Shown here: piece after piece, positions 37,969-46,643 of the stretch
How positions within the stretch are numbered: position 1 is the first letter of the stretch
Layout: every line of letters starts with the position of its first letter
Origin: Dysgonomonas sp. 520
Lineage (GTDB): Bacteria; Bacteroidota; Bacteroidia; Bacteroidales; Dysgonomonadaceae
DNA length: 64,000 nt
Direction of reading: 5' to 3'
Assembly (NCBI RefSeq): GCF_010501095.1
Contig: NZ_QVMP01000004.1
Location: 92,256-156,255, forward strand
Program-made: the position numbers and the translations under genes
Notes under the pieces: generated by a model
What the model was told of the DNA's origin: nothing
The model's database searches: none
The model's input: only the letters and a program-made list of their open reading frames with translations

Positions 37969-39471
37969 TTAATTTCTATTTCTGCCGAATGGAATACGTA
38001 GTTTTATATCTTTCAAGATATCCTTTATATTGATTATTTTGTTCAGCTTGTAAAGGGAATATGTGATGGAAAGGATAAAGATGACCGAAGTTGTCAGGTA
38101 AGCCGGAATCCCGTCCAAACGATGCATCATGTAGAATGAGACAAGGATGAAGGAGAAGCTTATTAATGACATTGACAATATTTCGGATGTCCATCTGAAT
38201 CGGCACAAACGGTTCGACATGATCAGCATACAAACCAGGTAGAAAGCATAAGACAGTAAATATCCGATTCCCACAGCATCAAGTCCGTAGTGGGGATATA
38301 GCAGGTAAGACGCCAGCAGATATACAATATAGAATAATACTTCGGAATAAAGATACCATGTACCTTTGGTCTTGGCCAGCAAAATGAAACCCATGGGCCA
38401 TGATATAACCTTAAGGAAAGTGCCCAGAATTTGCCATTGCAACAATGATGTTGCAGATACAAATTCGTGTGAATACAAAGCTATCAACGCAAGTTTCGAG
38501 AAAAGGATCATTCCGACGATAAGGGGTGTTGCGGCTATCAATACTATGAAGGTTTGCTCATTGACAAGACGTCGGGTGGCGACATTTTTATTGATAATGC
38601 CACTTAACCGTGGAAAAAAATCAGAACCCATAGATCGGAGTATGAGCATAAGATAAACCCCTGTAATTGTCCATACTGCCTGAAACAGACCGGCTGCTTC
38701 CAGGCTGACGTTGTTGCTGATGAAAGAGCGTATGACAAACATGCTCACGGTAGCGCATACACTTGCCGAAACAACAAAAAGTCCGAGTTTGAGAATCTTT
38801 TTTCCTTTCCTCAGAGCAATGGCTGAGGAGGTAGGGATATGTTTGATTCGTAGTTTGTTATAGTATCTTTGTGTTATCAGGAAAGTTGCTATACTGCCTA
38901 ACACTAAGGATATGGCGATCCCCTTTAATCCTAGAAAGTAATAGATGGGGACAGATAAGAGTAGGCTCGATGTATTGGATATAATGTTTGCTTTAACAAG
39001 GCTCGGTATTTGCCTCGTGCCTTGTATGACAATTATTTGTCCGAGATTTAGCAGGGTAAAAAATACGGCGATCGACAATAGCGCTATCGGCAATGTGTAT
39101 TCTCCCGATTCGAAAGCCCAAATGCTGATTGGGTAGCAAAATATTATACATACAAGCGAACCGAAAATGGATGCACCCAGAATCCACCATCTTATCACGG
39201 CTACCAACTCTTCCAGCTTTGTCCGGTCGTGCGTACTGTTGATAGCAGCAACCTCCCGAATACCTCCCGTGTCTATACCCATGCAAGCAATTGAGCGCAC
39301 CATATCAACAATTGACTGGTATATACCAATTAGCCCCACTCCGGTACTGCCAAGCAGTAATGCGATAATTTTCGATCTGGCAAATCCGATAATAATGTTT
39401 ATCAACTGCGACCCGCCAAATATACTGGTAGATTTTATAATTTGCTTATATGAAGAATTCTGTTTATCCAA
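37969..39471 (-). CDS. O-antigen/polysaccharide flippase (Wzx-like, MOP superfamily)
   Basis: The protein has 500 residues and about 12-14 membrane helices. It begins with SYKQIIKSTSIFGGSQLINIIIG and continues SKIIALLLGSTGVGLIGIYQ, a pattern typical of Bacteroidetes O-antigen translocases. Such proteins flip lipid-linked oligosaccharides across the inner membrane. The start codon is TTG. A -7 box TATCTTTG (39498-39505, - strand) lies about 27 bp upstream and overlaps the end of the SDR gene. Convergent with metH, 16 bp apart. No other polysaccharide-assembly genes are adjacent. Confidence 0.88.
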   Translation of the reverse strand: MDKQNSSYKQIIKSTSIFGGSQLINIIIGFARSKIIALLLGSTGVGLIGIYQSIVDMVRSIACMGIDTGGIREVAAINSTHDRTKLEELVAVIRWWILGASIFGSLVCIIFCYPISIWAFESGEYTLPIALLSIAVFFTLLNLGQIIVIQGTRQIPSLVKANIISNTSSLLLSVPIYYFLGLKGIAISLVLGSIATFLITQRYYNKLRIKHIPTSSAIALRKGKKILKLGLFVVSASVCATVSMFVIRSFISNNVSLEAAGLFQAVWTITGVYLMLILRSMGSDFFPRLSGIINKNVATRRLVNEQTFIVLIAATPLIVGMILFSKLALIALYSHEFVSATSLLQWQILGTFLKVISWPMGFILLAKTKGTWYLYSEVLFYIVYLLASYLLYPHYGLDAVGIGYLLSYAFYLVCMLIMSNRLCRFRWTSEILSMSLISFSFILVSFYMMHRLDGIPAYLTTSVIFILSITYSLYKLNKIINIKDILKDIKLRIPFGRNRN

Positions 39472-39507
39472 AACTTGGTATTGTACTTTCTTGACAACAA
39501 AGATAAA

Positions 39508-40287
39508 CTAATCCTGAATTTTATCGAGCCATTTCGAAACCTTTTTTCTTTCTCTTGCCGAGTAAATGTTTAAGAATAAGGGAAATGCCCTACCAATAGG
39601 ATAAATGAACCTGAAAAATAAGGATGGAAATATCTTCTTTTTGTTTTTCTCTATTCCTTTAACAATGGCTTTTGCCACCGAATTTACACCCTGTGCAGGA
39701 TAAGGAAGAGGCGTTTGCTCTTGCCCTGTTGCCTTGTCAAAAAAATCGGTTTTGGTTGCTATCGGATAAACGCTTATGAGGTTTAAATTCTTGCTTTGCT
39801 CGTACCTGTAAGTTTCCATGAAATGATGCAAAGCTGCTTTTGTTGAACAATACAAAGAGTAGGCAGGCAAAGAGATCATGGCTACGCACGATATGGTGCT
39901 GACAAAAGTCTTCGGAAAATCTCCTTCCATCATAAATTTCTCTAAAGAATAGACAGGTGAAAACACGTTGACGGAAAAAATAGTTTCGATGTGTTGCCAA
40001 TCGGGTTTATTTAGTTTCTCCAAATAGGCAAAACCTGCATTGGCGATGAAAATATCGGTATTGCCAAACACTTTCTGCGAGAAGTTGAATAAACTGTCAA
40101 CACCCTCCTTGTTGCCGATATCGGCAGAGAAAGGGATAATCTTATCTTCAATGACCGGAATTTTTTCTATGTGTCGTGCAACCGCAATTATCTTCACATT
40201 TTCGTACGAAGACAAAAGGCAAAGAAGCTCCTTGCCTATTCCGGAAGAAGCTCCTGTCAAAATTATGTTTTTTCCCTCAATTTGCAT
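39508..40287 (-). CDS. short-chain dehydrogenase/reductase (SDR)
   Basis: This 259-residue protein has the classical SDR motifs: TGASSGIGK (residues 11-19) for NAD(P) binding, IANAG (81-85), Ser133 and YCSTK (Tyr146, Lys150). The C-terminal ~50 residues are basic and partly hydrophobic (FFRFIYPIGRAFPLFLNIYS), which is often seen in membrane-associated SDRs acting on lipids or retinoid-like substrates. The substrate is unknown. It is followed by the flippase gene 36 bp downstream. Confidence 0.93.
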   Translation of the reverse strand: MQIEGKNIILTGASSGIGKELLCLLSSYENVKIIAVARHIEKIPVIEDKIIPFSADIGNKEGVDSLFNFSQKVFGNTDIFIANAGFAYLEKLNKPDWQHIETIFSVNVFSPVYSLEKFMMEGDFPKTFVSTISCVAMISLPAYSLYCSTKAALHHFMETYRYEQSKNLNLISVYPIATKTDFFDKATGQEQTPLPYPAQGVNSVAKAIVKGIEKNKKKIFPSLFFRFIYPIGRAFPLFLNIYSARERKKVSKWLDKIQD

Positions 40288-40377
40288 ATACTTCTTGGTT
40301 CTTCAATAAAGTATTATATATGATACCGATAGTACATTTAGAGCTTAGGGGGCAAATTCTGTATAATAAAATTTATA

Positions 40378-40396
40378 CCAACACAGCATGCGTTGG
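40378..40396 (-). terminator. possible weak hairpin after the DKNYY gene
   Basis: CCAAC and GTTGG flank a 9-nt loop just after the DKNYY stop codon. On the - strand an A/T-rich run follows. The stem is short, so termination is uncertain. The rest of the 40288-40398 gap shows nothing else. Confidence 0.3.
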
Positions 40397-40398
40397 CA

Positions 40399-41778
40399 TT
40401 AATAATTTATATCATCACGTCGGTTCACTTCTTCTCCTTCGTTCCTGATAGCCCAAGTTGTATTCTTATCGGCATAGTTTCTCTCGTCAATTTTCACGAA
40501 AGTGGGGGCATGGGCACCTTCCAATATCGCATATCCGTCCTCTTTTGTTGCTTCCTTGTTATCCGATTTAAGGTTTTGGGTTAAATAGAAAACATGATTT
40601 TTATCTTTCGCCACATTCCATGATAAAATTTCGAACGAGGCACGGTCAATATCAGGGCAAGGGCGGATTTTATCCCACGGACTGAAATAGATTGTGTTTT
40701 TATCGGCATACCAATAGTTATGCTCCAGATTTTCGAACGATGCAATATCCAATCCCGGTACTTCTATCTTTTTCAGCGGATCGCCACCTCCTATGATTTG
40801 AATTTCAAGCTGATAGAGGCTGTTTTTATCCTTAAAGAAAGTTGTTGTATATTTCCCCACAGACTGAAACGTTGCTTTGTCGTAGTCTCCTTCCAGTGGT
40901 ACTATCCGGTTCTTTTTGTATAGGTGTGAAGTCTCGAAATAGACACCGTTCTTGTCCATATAAAAAGGTTCCCTCAGGCATTGAAATGTTGCACGGTCTG
41001 CCCATTCCAGAATCTGGTCTTTGTAATAAACATGGGTTGAATCGAGCAACACATGATAGCTGATTGTTCTCGCTTCTTCCGGCTTCACACCCACCAATTC
41101 GGTGCTACCAAAATATATTTTACCTTCCTTGTTTTCGTAAAATGCTTTCGGGTTGATGAAAAAAGGCAGTATCAGAGCTCCTAAAACTACAATACCTATG
41201 AGGGCAACAATCAGGGATGTCTTCTTCTTCGAAGATTTCTCCCTGTCTCGTACTTTTCTTATTTCCTGACTATTGTTTTGCGCAAGGTCTTTATTGATAT
41301 ATTCTATCCAGGCATTTCCGGCTTTATCGCTTCTATTTGTGACTTCCAGATTCAGGTGATTCTTAATTTCTTCAATTATGGCGGTTATTGTTTCAGTCTG
41401 TCCAACTGCGTAAAATTTGGCAAAAATATTGCTTTGTCCTGATGCGAAAAAAATAAGTTCGTCACCATCAACCACTTTGCGATTCTTCAGCATAACAATC
41501 TGGTTCAGTGGAGAAGAATTTATCAAATTGTTGTTTTGCAATATTGAGATTTTATCTTCCGAGATGTTGATTGTATATTTTTTCGCAAGCAGCTTTTTTA
41601 ACAAAACACTTCCTACAATTAAAACCAGACCGAGGGCAATAAGTGCGTAAGTGCCATATCCGCCCTGTATGAACCAGGGAGCGGAAACTGTAGCAATGGG
41701 TATCAAGATAATAAAAACGGTTATCAGTATGGCTGCAAATGCCTTTTTGTTAAAACTTTTAAGTTCAAATGTTTTCAT
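40399..41778 (-). CDS. DKNYY-repeat membrane protein
   Basis: The protein has 459 residues. Two membrane helices (~14-60), a PH-like cytoplasmic region and a third helix (~190-210) precede an extracytoplasmic part. That part consists of repeated units with VYYKDQILEWADRATFQCL, YMDKNGVYFE, FFKDKNSLYQ, WYADKNTIYF and VAKDKNHVFY, the hallmark of the DKNYY family (PF13644). The biochemical role of the family is not established. It is adjacent (3 bp) to a zinc-ribbon membrane protein with which it is likely co-transcribed. Confidence 0.82.
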   Translation of the reverse strand: MKTFELKSFNKKAFAAILITVFIILIPIATVSAPWFIQGGYGTYALIALGLVLIVGSVLLKKLLAKKYTINISEDKISILQNNNLINSSPLNQIVMLKNRKVVDGDELIFFASGQSNIFAKFYAVGQTETITAIIEEIKNHLNLEVTNRSDKAGNAWIEYINKDLAQNNSQEIRKVRDREKSSKKKTSLIVALIGIVVLGALILPFFINPKAFYENKEGKIYFGSTELVGVKPEEARTISYHVLLDSTHVYYKDQILEWADRATFQCLREPFYMDKNGVYFETSHLYKKNRIVPLEGDYDKATFQSVGKYTTTFFKDKNSLYQLEIQIIGGGDPLKKIEVPGLDIASFENLEHNYWYADKNTIYFSPWDKIRPCPDIDRASFEILSWNVAKDKNHVFYLTQNLKSDNKEATKEDGYAILEGAHAPTFVKIDERNYADKNTTWAIRNEGEEVNRRDDINY

Positions 41779-41781
41779 GAT

Positions 41782-42426
41782 TTATCGGGGTATTGAATCG
41801 GGGTTATAGTAATAATATGTTGTTGATAAATAGATTTTTGTCAGAATTTCATCTTTCAGCATTTTCCGGAGTTGGACTTTCGTATAGAAGGTTTGTCCGT
41901 GTGTATAATTTTCCGGCTCATCAATGTAAGATACGTTTTTATTTGTAGAGAGGCGGTTTTCACGAACAAGAACAGTATCACCTCTTACACCATCCACATA
42001 CATACATGTTTTTTCTCCGTTGTCGAGTTTGTAGACAATTACCTGCCCTTCTGTTATTTTTTCTATTTTAGTCAGAAGACTCTCCTGCCTGTCTCTCGAA
42101 TCCGAGAATATTAATATAGCAATAGACATGAAGAACGCCAAAATAAGGAATGTCCCTATGAAATGATAAAACCTACGATTGGTGCTTTTTCGTAAATTCT
42201 CCGCTTCTTCCGCAATATTGGGAAACACGGAAGCATAATACTTTTTTTCGCAGACCCCACAGGATACCAGAGGTATTTTTGCGCCGGACCAAGATGGGAT
42301 GAACATTATATGGCTTACCTTTGATACAATTTCAAGCCGCATATTGTTTTTTGCGCCACATCCGGGACAGGTTTCACCGGGTAAGTCTTTTCGCTTTAAA
42401 GTCTTGTAATAGTGCCCGTATACCAT
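41782..42426 (-). CDS. zinc-ribbon membrane protein of unknown function
   Basis: This 214-residue protein has two CxxC knuckles at the N-terminus, CPGCGAK (~20-26) and CGVCEKK (~57-63), forming a zinc ribbon. One membrane helix follows (~88-108, FIGTFLILAFFMSIAILIF), then a C-terminal beta-rich domain starting near EGQVIVYKLDNGEKTCMY. The function is not recognised. The close spacing to the DKNYY gene suggests a joint membrane role. Confidence 0.72.
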   Translation of the reverse strand: MVYGHYYKTLKRKDLPGETCPGCGAKNNMRLEIVSKVSHIMFIPSWSGAKIPLVSCGVCEKKYYASVFPNIAEEAENLRKSTNRRFYHFIGTFLILAFFMSIAILIFSDSRDRQESLLTKIEKITEGQVIVYKLDNGEKTCMYVDGVRGDTVLVRENRLSTNKNVSYIDEPENYTHGQTFYTKVQLRKMLKDEILTKIYLSTTYYYYNPDSIPR

Positions 42427-42510
42427 AGTCTTGTAAAGTTATTGTATAGAAATATGTTCGAGACACAAAAATAGAAAGAACTTTTGTGTAGGCAAAAGAT
42501 AGGAGGCCTT

Positions 42511-42996
42511 TTATGAAGAAACTATTTCTTTCATCAGTCCATTGCAAGCGTCTTCCAACAGGTCTAACACCAATTCAAAACCATCCGCACCCGAATAATA
42601 AGGGTCGGGGATATGGTCGTGCTGATACTTCATCGAAAAATCTACCATACGGAAGACTTTCTTCTCCGATTCGAGATCGGGTGCTAAGCGGAGAATGTTG
42701 TGGTAGTTGCTGTCGTCCATAGCGATGATCATATCGAAATCGTCAAAGTCTTTGGCGGTGAACTTTCTGGAAAGCGAGTCGAACTTATACCCTCTTTTGC
42801 TTCCATGCTTGCGCATGCGTGAATCGGGCAATTCGCCATTGTGGTAGCCTGATGTTCCGGCCGAATCAATTTCGATCTTGTCATTCAGGTTGTTTTTTTC
42901 GATCAGGTACTTCATTATGCCTTCGGCTGCCGGCGATCTGCATATATTGCCGAGGCAAACAAAGAGGATTTTGTGTTTCGATTCGTCTTGATACAT
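42511..42996 (-). CDS. low-molecular-weight protein-tyrosine phosphatase
   Basis: This 161-residue protein has the full family signature: the P-loop VCLGNICRS with catalytic Cys14 and Arg20 near the N-terminus and the general acid in PDPYYSG (Asp131). It hydrolyses phosphotyrosine, often of tyrosine kinases in exopolysaccharide synthesis, and also acts on small phosphoesters. No partner kinase is in view. Cytoplasmic, normal length. Confidence 0.95.
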   Translation of the reverse strand: MYQDESKHKILFVCLGNICRSPAAEGIMKYLIEKNNLNDKIEIDSAGTSGYHNGELPDSRMRKHGSKRGYKFDSLSRKFTAKDFDDFDMIIAMDDSNYHNILRLAPDLESEKKVFRMVDFSMKYQHDHIPDPYYSGADGFELVLDLLEDACNGLMKEIVSS

Positions 42997-43100
42997 CTTA
43001 CTATTTTTTATAATTAAAGCAAATCAGTAGTTAAAATAGGATCTTTTTTATTCGACGTTCTTTCTGGCGCACTTTCTTCGAAAGTTTGCCTTCGATCAAT

Positions 43101-43330
43101 TACATTAGTCGTTTTACATACGCTTCGCTCCTGTGACCGTTGGTTGTCGTGACTCGGCATAATCAAAACAAATTTTGCTTCTGCTCTCGCTACTTAAAAC
43201 GTTGAATTATTTTCGATATTTTGTAGGGGCGAATAAACATTCGCCCGTATATATTTTTCTTTTCGGGCGTAAAATTTTACGCCCCTACTTTCGGGCAGAC
43301 TAGAAGCCTGCCCCTACAACGACTAATGTA
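43101..43330. repeat. 230-bp MITE-like segment with 13-bp terminal inverted repeats
   Basis: TACATTAGTCGTT (43101-43113) is the exact reverse complement of AACGACTAATGTA (43318-43330). No target-site duplication is obvious and no transposase is encoded. The right half consists of stacked palindromes. Confidence 0.45.
43223..43317. repeat. cluster of GTAGGGGC-type palindromes (REP-like)
   Basis: Three hairpins follow one another: GGGCGAAT-aaac-ATTCGCCC, the perfect 20-nt palindrome GGGCGTAAAATTTTACGCCC, and GGGCAG...CTGCCC. GTAGGGGC opens the cluster and GCCCCTAC closes the second and third units. It resembles the dispersed REP-like palindromes of many bacterial genomes. Copy number elsewhere cannot be seen. 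Confidence 0.6.
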
Positions 43331-43436
43331 AACCAACGTTTTTATTATAGAAAATCCAAATACAGATTAGCATAATTAAAGCCAATCAGTAATTGAAAAA
43401 CAAAGATACAGACATTAGATAAAAAACAATTCTACA

Positions 43437-46322
43437 TCAGAAATTTTGCAGAAAATCAGTTAAATTCACATCCCGCTCCAAGTCCATCTTCTTGCGAAGC
43501 CTGTACCGGCTCATTTCCACACTTCTGAAAGTCATATTCAACAAAGGAGCGATCTCTTTCGAACTTAGTCCCATTTTCAGGTATGCGCAAAGTTTTTTGT
43601 CATTTACTGTCAGGGAAGAAAAACGTTCGCTAAGCCTTTTCAGGTAGTTTTCGTAAACCATATCGAAGTTTTCCTCAAATTTTTTCCAGTTATCGTCTCT
43701 TTCTATATTGAGTTTTATGTCATGCTGCATTTTTATCAGCTTCTTCTTTATGTCGGTCGATTCGTCCGAATTTTTCAGCGCAGAAGAAATTTTGTCGATA
43801 TTTTCGTTTATTTCTTGCAAAATCTCATTTTTTCGGATCAAATTCATGGTCGAACTTGCCAATTCCTGCGATTTATGCCGTAAATCGTACTGCAAACGCT
43901 GATTTTTGAGGGCAATTATTTCTTTTTCCTTCTCTCTTTGTTCTTCCAAAAAACGTTCTTCTTGCTCATCCATTTCTTTTTGTTTCTGAGCTTCCATCAT
44001 CCGGGCGCCTTTTTCCGATTTCTTTTTTACGAACAGGAACAACAGGATAATCAAAAACAGAGATAATAGAGCGTAAACGAACAATGCCAGAGGACTTTCG
44101 TACCACGGCGGAAGTATGGTGAACTCGAAAGCGGTTTCCACAACTTCCTGCCCCAACTGACTTTGTGCCCTAACCCTGAATGTATATGTTCCTTTGGGCA
44201 ATTTGGTATATTCTTTGACATTGACAGACGAGTATTGCGACCAGTCTGTATCATAATTTTCGAGTATGAAGCTGTAAGATACCGAGTTGTCATTCCTGAA
44301 CTCAGGGGCAACAAATTCAAACCTGATAGAATTGTGGCTGTAACTGAATTCAGGTATTTCGTTCTGAGCAATTTGATACCCGCCGACTATGGAGTCGTTT
44401 TCGTTTGTGATGAAGATATTTCGTATCGCAACCTTAAACATGTCGGGTATATTGGAACTTCTGCCTTTCAAATCGAGCCACGCAAACCCGTCGGTTGTGC
44501 TGATAATCATTGTTGAATCATTTATCTGGTTGAAATTTTCGAATCCCGAATTCAATTTTTCTTTGAGAGACGAAAATGTGCTGGTATTCAGAACAAAGTT
44601 TCCGTTCGGTTTCCTATTGGCTACATTCAGCGAGTTGGCGGTCACACACCAGATATCGCCTTTGGGAGATTCGTAAAGCCTCACCGAATTCGGCTGTATA
44701 CTGAAAAGGTTCTCCATTTTATCAGAGTGTTTCAGGTTGTTGTTCGTTTTGTCATATTCGAAGAAACCGCCGCTGCTGGATATTATTATTTTATTATCAA
44801 TTTTGAATACTGCATTTTCACGGTCTGTATACAAACCCTTATTTGTTCCGAAACTTTCCGATTCGACACTATCCAGCGCATCGTTCAATCGCAGTTTCGA
44901 TATGCCCTTCAGCCAGTGGCTAAACCAGATGCTGCCATCGTTGTCTATCTCGAACATACCGCCATTGTCGGTATAGTTGTTTATATTGTTCGAGAATTTC
45001 CATTCGTTGTTCACTTTTTTCAAAATGAAAAATCCCTGGTAAGAAGACCCGATTATATGTCCCGGATGCGATTTAAGTTCCTTTATGGCCCATGTTCCGC
45101 TGATGCCATGCAATTGTTTGGCTTCGTTTCCGTTTATAATAAACAAGCCGTGGTCTGTTCCGCAAAACAGGGTATTGTCAATTTCGGTCAGACACCACAC
45201 TTGCCCTTGCATTCGGTTTATTAATCGTACGTTGAGTGGTTCGGGCGTTGTCCTTAAAGGGTATGATGTGGCATATAAACCTTGATTCGTACCTAAGTAT
45301 AATGTATTCCCCTTAATGAATGAGGCATATCCGGAACCATATTGCTGATCGTTTCCGAAAAGGTCGTAGATGGGAGAATTAATCATAACATAGTCAATGC
45401 CTTTGTCCAATCCCAGCCACAAATTGTTTTGCCTGTCGAAAGCGAGACTGAGTATGGTGTTGTTTTGCAATCCGGAGTGTATATTGGAGTACACATTGCT
45501 GTTATTCTTCAAATCCTTTACCACCAGTCCGTTCATAACCGTCCCTATGGCCAATTTTGAATCGTTGATGGCGGCGCAAAAAACCTGATTTTCTTTCATA
45601 AACTCATCAATATCGGTCTGAAAAGGCATCACCTTTTCTCCATCGAAAATGAATATGCCATGAAAATCGGTAACAAAGAGTATGTCGTCCTTGCTGTATG
45701 GCAAAATAGCACAGATTCTTTTGCCCTTTAGTATATCCGAATTCGGAAGTGGCAAAAAGATGTCTCCGTTCAGCATAGATACACCGTCATTACCGCTTGC
45801 TATCCACAATATATTATATATTACGTTCGAACAATCTATTTTGTTCGGATAGTTTATCCGTTTTATCTGGTCTGCCTTGTAGCAGAATACTTCATTTTCT
45901 CCCCTGAAAAAAACAGCATCGTCTATTTTATGAATTTTCCATATTTCCCTGAACTCTTTGTCGGAAGAAGGTATTTTATCCACAAGCGAATGATAAGACA
46001 ATATACCATATTCGTTACGTGCATAATAGCCGAACTCGTTATGAGCTCCGGCATATATTCGGTCTTCTTGTTTGTCATAATACAAGGTGCGGACATTTGT
46101 ATGATTTCCTATCGGATAAATAGCCCAACGGTTTCCGTCGAACTCGAGTAATCCGTTATTATTCGCAAAATATATCCAATTGTTCTGATATTGTATTATG
46201 TCCCAACTTTGGGTTCCTGCTTTTGTGTCTCTTTTTTCAAAATTGCGAACCGACGGATAGATAGCATAAATGTTGATTGGAAATAGAATAATAACCAAAC
46301 ATATAACGGCAAACTTTTTCAT
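43437..46322 (-). CDS. membrane sensor-regulator with beta-propeller, Y_Y_Y domain and LuxR-type HTH (probable glucan PUL regulator)
   Basis: The protein has 961 residues with an N-terminal signal peptide or anchor. A long two-component-regulator-type beta-propeller (~25-660, repeats such as NNLWLGLDKGIDYV) is followed by a triple-tyrosine Y_Y_Y domain (~670-735), one membrane helix (~742-765), a charged coiled coil rich in Lys and Glu (~770-860), and a C-terminal LuxR-like HTH (~905-955, MGLSSKEIAPLLNMTFRSVE). It lacks histidine kinase and receiver domains, so it is a SusR-like one-protein signal transducer. Divergent from the GH3 at 46644. Shared promoter motifs suggest that it controls both that gene and the SusC operon at 21844. 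Confidence 0.88.
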   Translation of the reverse strand: MKKFAVICLVIILFPINIYAIYPSVRNFEKRDTKAGTQSWDIIQYQNNWIYFANNNGLLEFDGNRWAIYPIGNHTNVRTLYYDKQEDRIYAGAHNEFGYYARNEYGILSYHSLVDKIPSSDKEFREIWKIHKIDDAVFFRGENEVFCYKADQIKRINYPNKIDCSNVIYNILWIASGNDGVSMLNGDIFLPLPNSDILKGKRICAILPYSKDDILFVTDFHGIFIFDGEKVMPFQTDIDEFMKENQVFCAAINDSKLAIGTVMNGLVVKDLKNNSNVYSNIHSGLQNNTILSLAFDRQNNLWLGLDKGIDYVMINSPIYDLFGNDQQYGSGYASFIKGNTLYLGTNQGLYATSYPLRTTPEPLNVRLINRMQGQVWCLTEIDNTLFCGTDHGLFIINGNEAKQLHGISGTWAIKELKSHPGHIIGSSYQGFFILKKVNNEWKFSNNINNYTDNGGMFEIDNDGSIWFSHWLKGISKLRLNDALDSVESESFGTNKGLYTDRENAVFKIDNKIIISSSGGFFEYDKTNNNLKHSDKMENLFSIQPNSVRLYESPKGDIWCVTANSLNVANRKPNGNFVLNTSTFSSLKEKLNSGFENFNQINDSTMIISTTDGFAWLDLKGRSSNIPDMFKVAIRNIFITNENDSIVGGYQIAQNEIPEFSYSHNSIRFEFVAPEFRNDNSVSYSFILENYDTDWSQYSSVNVKEYTKLPKGTYTFRVRAQSQLGQEVVETAFEFTILPPWYESPLALFVYALLSLFLIILLFLFVKKKSEKGARMMEAQKQKEMDEQEERFLEEQREKEKEIIALKNQRLQYDLRHKSQELASSTMNLIRKNEILQEINENIDKISSALKNSDESTDIKKKLIKMQHDIKLNIERDDNWKKFEENFDMVYENYLKRLSERFSSLTVNDKKLCAYLKMGLSSKEIAPLLNMTFRSVEMSRYRLRKKMDLERDVNLTDFLQNF

Positions 46323-46501
46323 ATCAATGCTTTTTGATATTAGTATTAACTAAATGTTAAAATGATTTTTTTAGCCCGATTTTCGTATACGATTTTACGT
46401 CTTTTTTCTGAGTGTAACACATGATGAAATATGTTATAAAGCAGATACATTTGTAATGTATTAATTATTAGGTATATAAAAATGGGTATGTAGAGGTCAT
46501 G

Positions 46502-46579
46502 TTGAGTTTTTATTGTCTCCGAATTGAGTTTTTGTGTGTGGGTTTTTGGGCTTGGTTTTATGGATCTTCAATAATTTTG
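46502..46579 (+). promoter_or_regulatory. promoter and activator-site array of the GH3 gene
   Basis: TTGAGTTTTT (46502-46511) is repeated 22 bp later inside TTGAGTTTTTGTGTG (46524-46538). A gap of 33 bp leads to the -7 box TAATTTTG (46572-46579). The 15-nt motif, the 22-bp offset and the 33-bp gap are identical to those before the SusC gene at 21844. Additional matches are a TTTTTG just after the motif and TCTTCA just before the -7 box. A common activator is inferred. The rest of 46323-46643 shows no gene. Confidence 0.68.
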
Positions 46580-46643
46580 CTTCAACCGAATATGTCTCGA
46601 AACAAATAAAGTTTAACTAAAAAATACAATATCACTTAAAACT

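Larger units (their letters stand above)
43010..43398. repeat. intergenic block bounded by 27-nt near-direct repeats
   Basis: ATAATTAAAGCAAATCAGTA and seven more bases at 43010-43036 recur with three mismatches at 43372-43398. The ~335 bp between them contain no gene. Inside lies a 230-bp segment with 13-bp inverted ends (43101-43330) and a palindrome cluster (43223-43317). The AATCAGTA(G/A)TT core of the boundary repeat also occurs at both ends of the 48880-49287 gap. This looks like a non-coding repetitive or decayed mobile segment. Confidence 0.55.

Noticed and set aside
43223..43317. CRISPR-like array of repeats
   Set aside because: The units are palindromes with different sequences, without equal spacers and without cas genes nearby.
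44727..45224. 165-residue + strand reading frame inside the regulator
   Set aside because: The opposite strand encodes continuous beta-propeller repeats of the sensor. The + frame has no recognisable feature.
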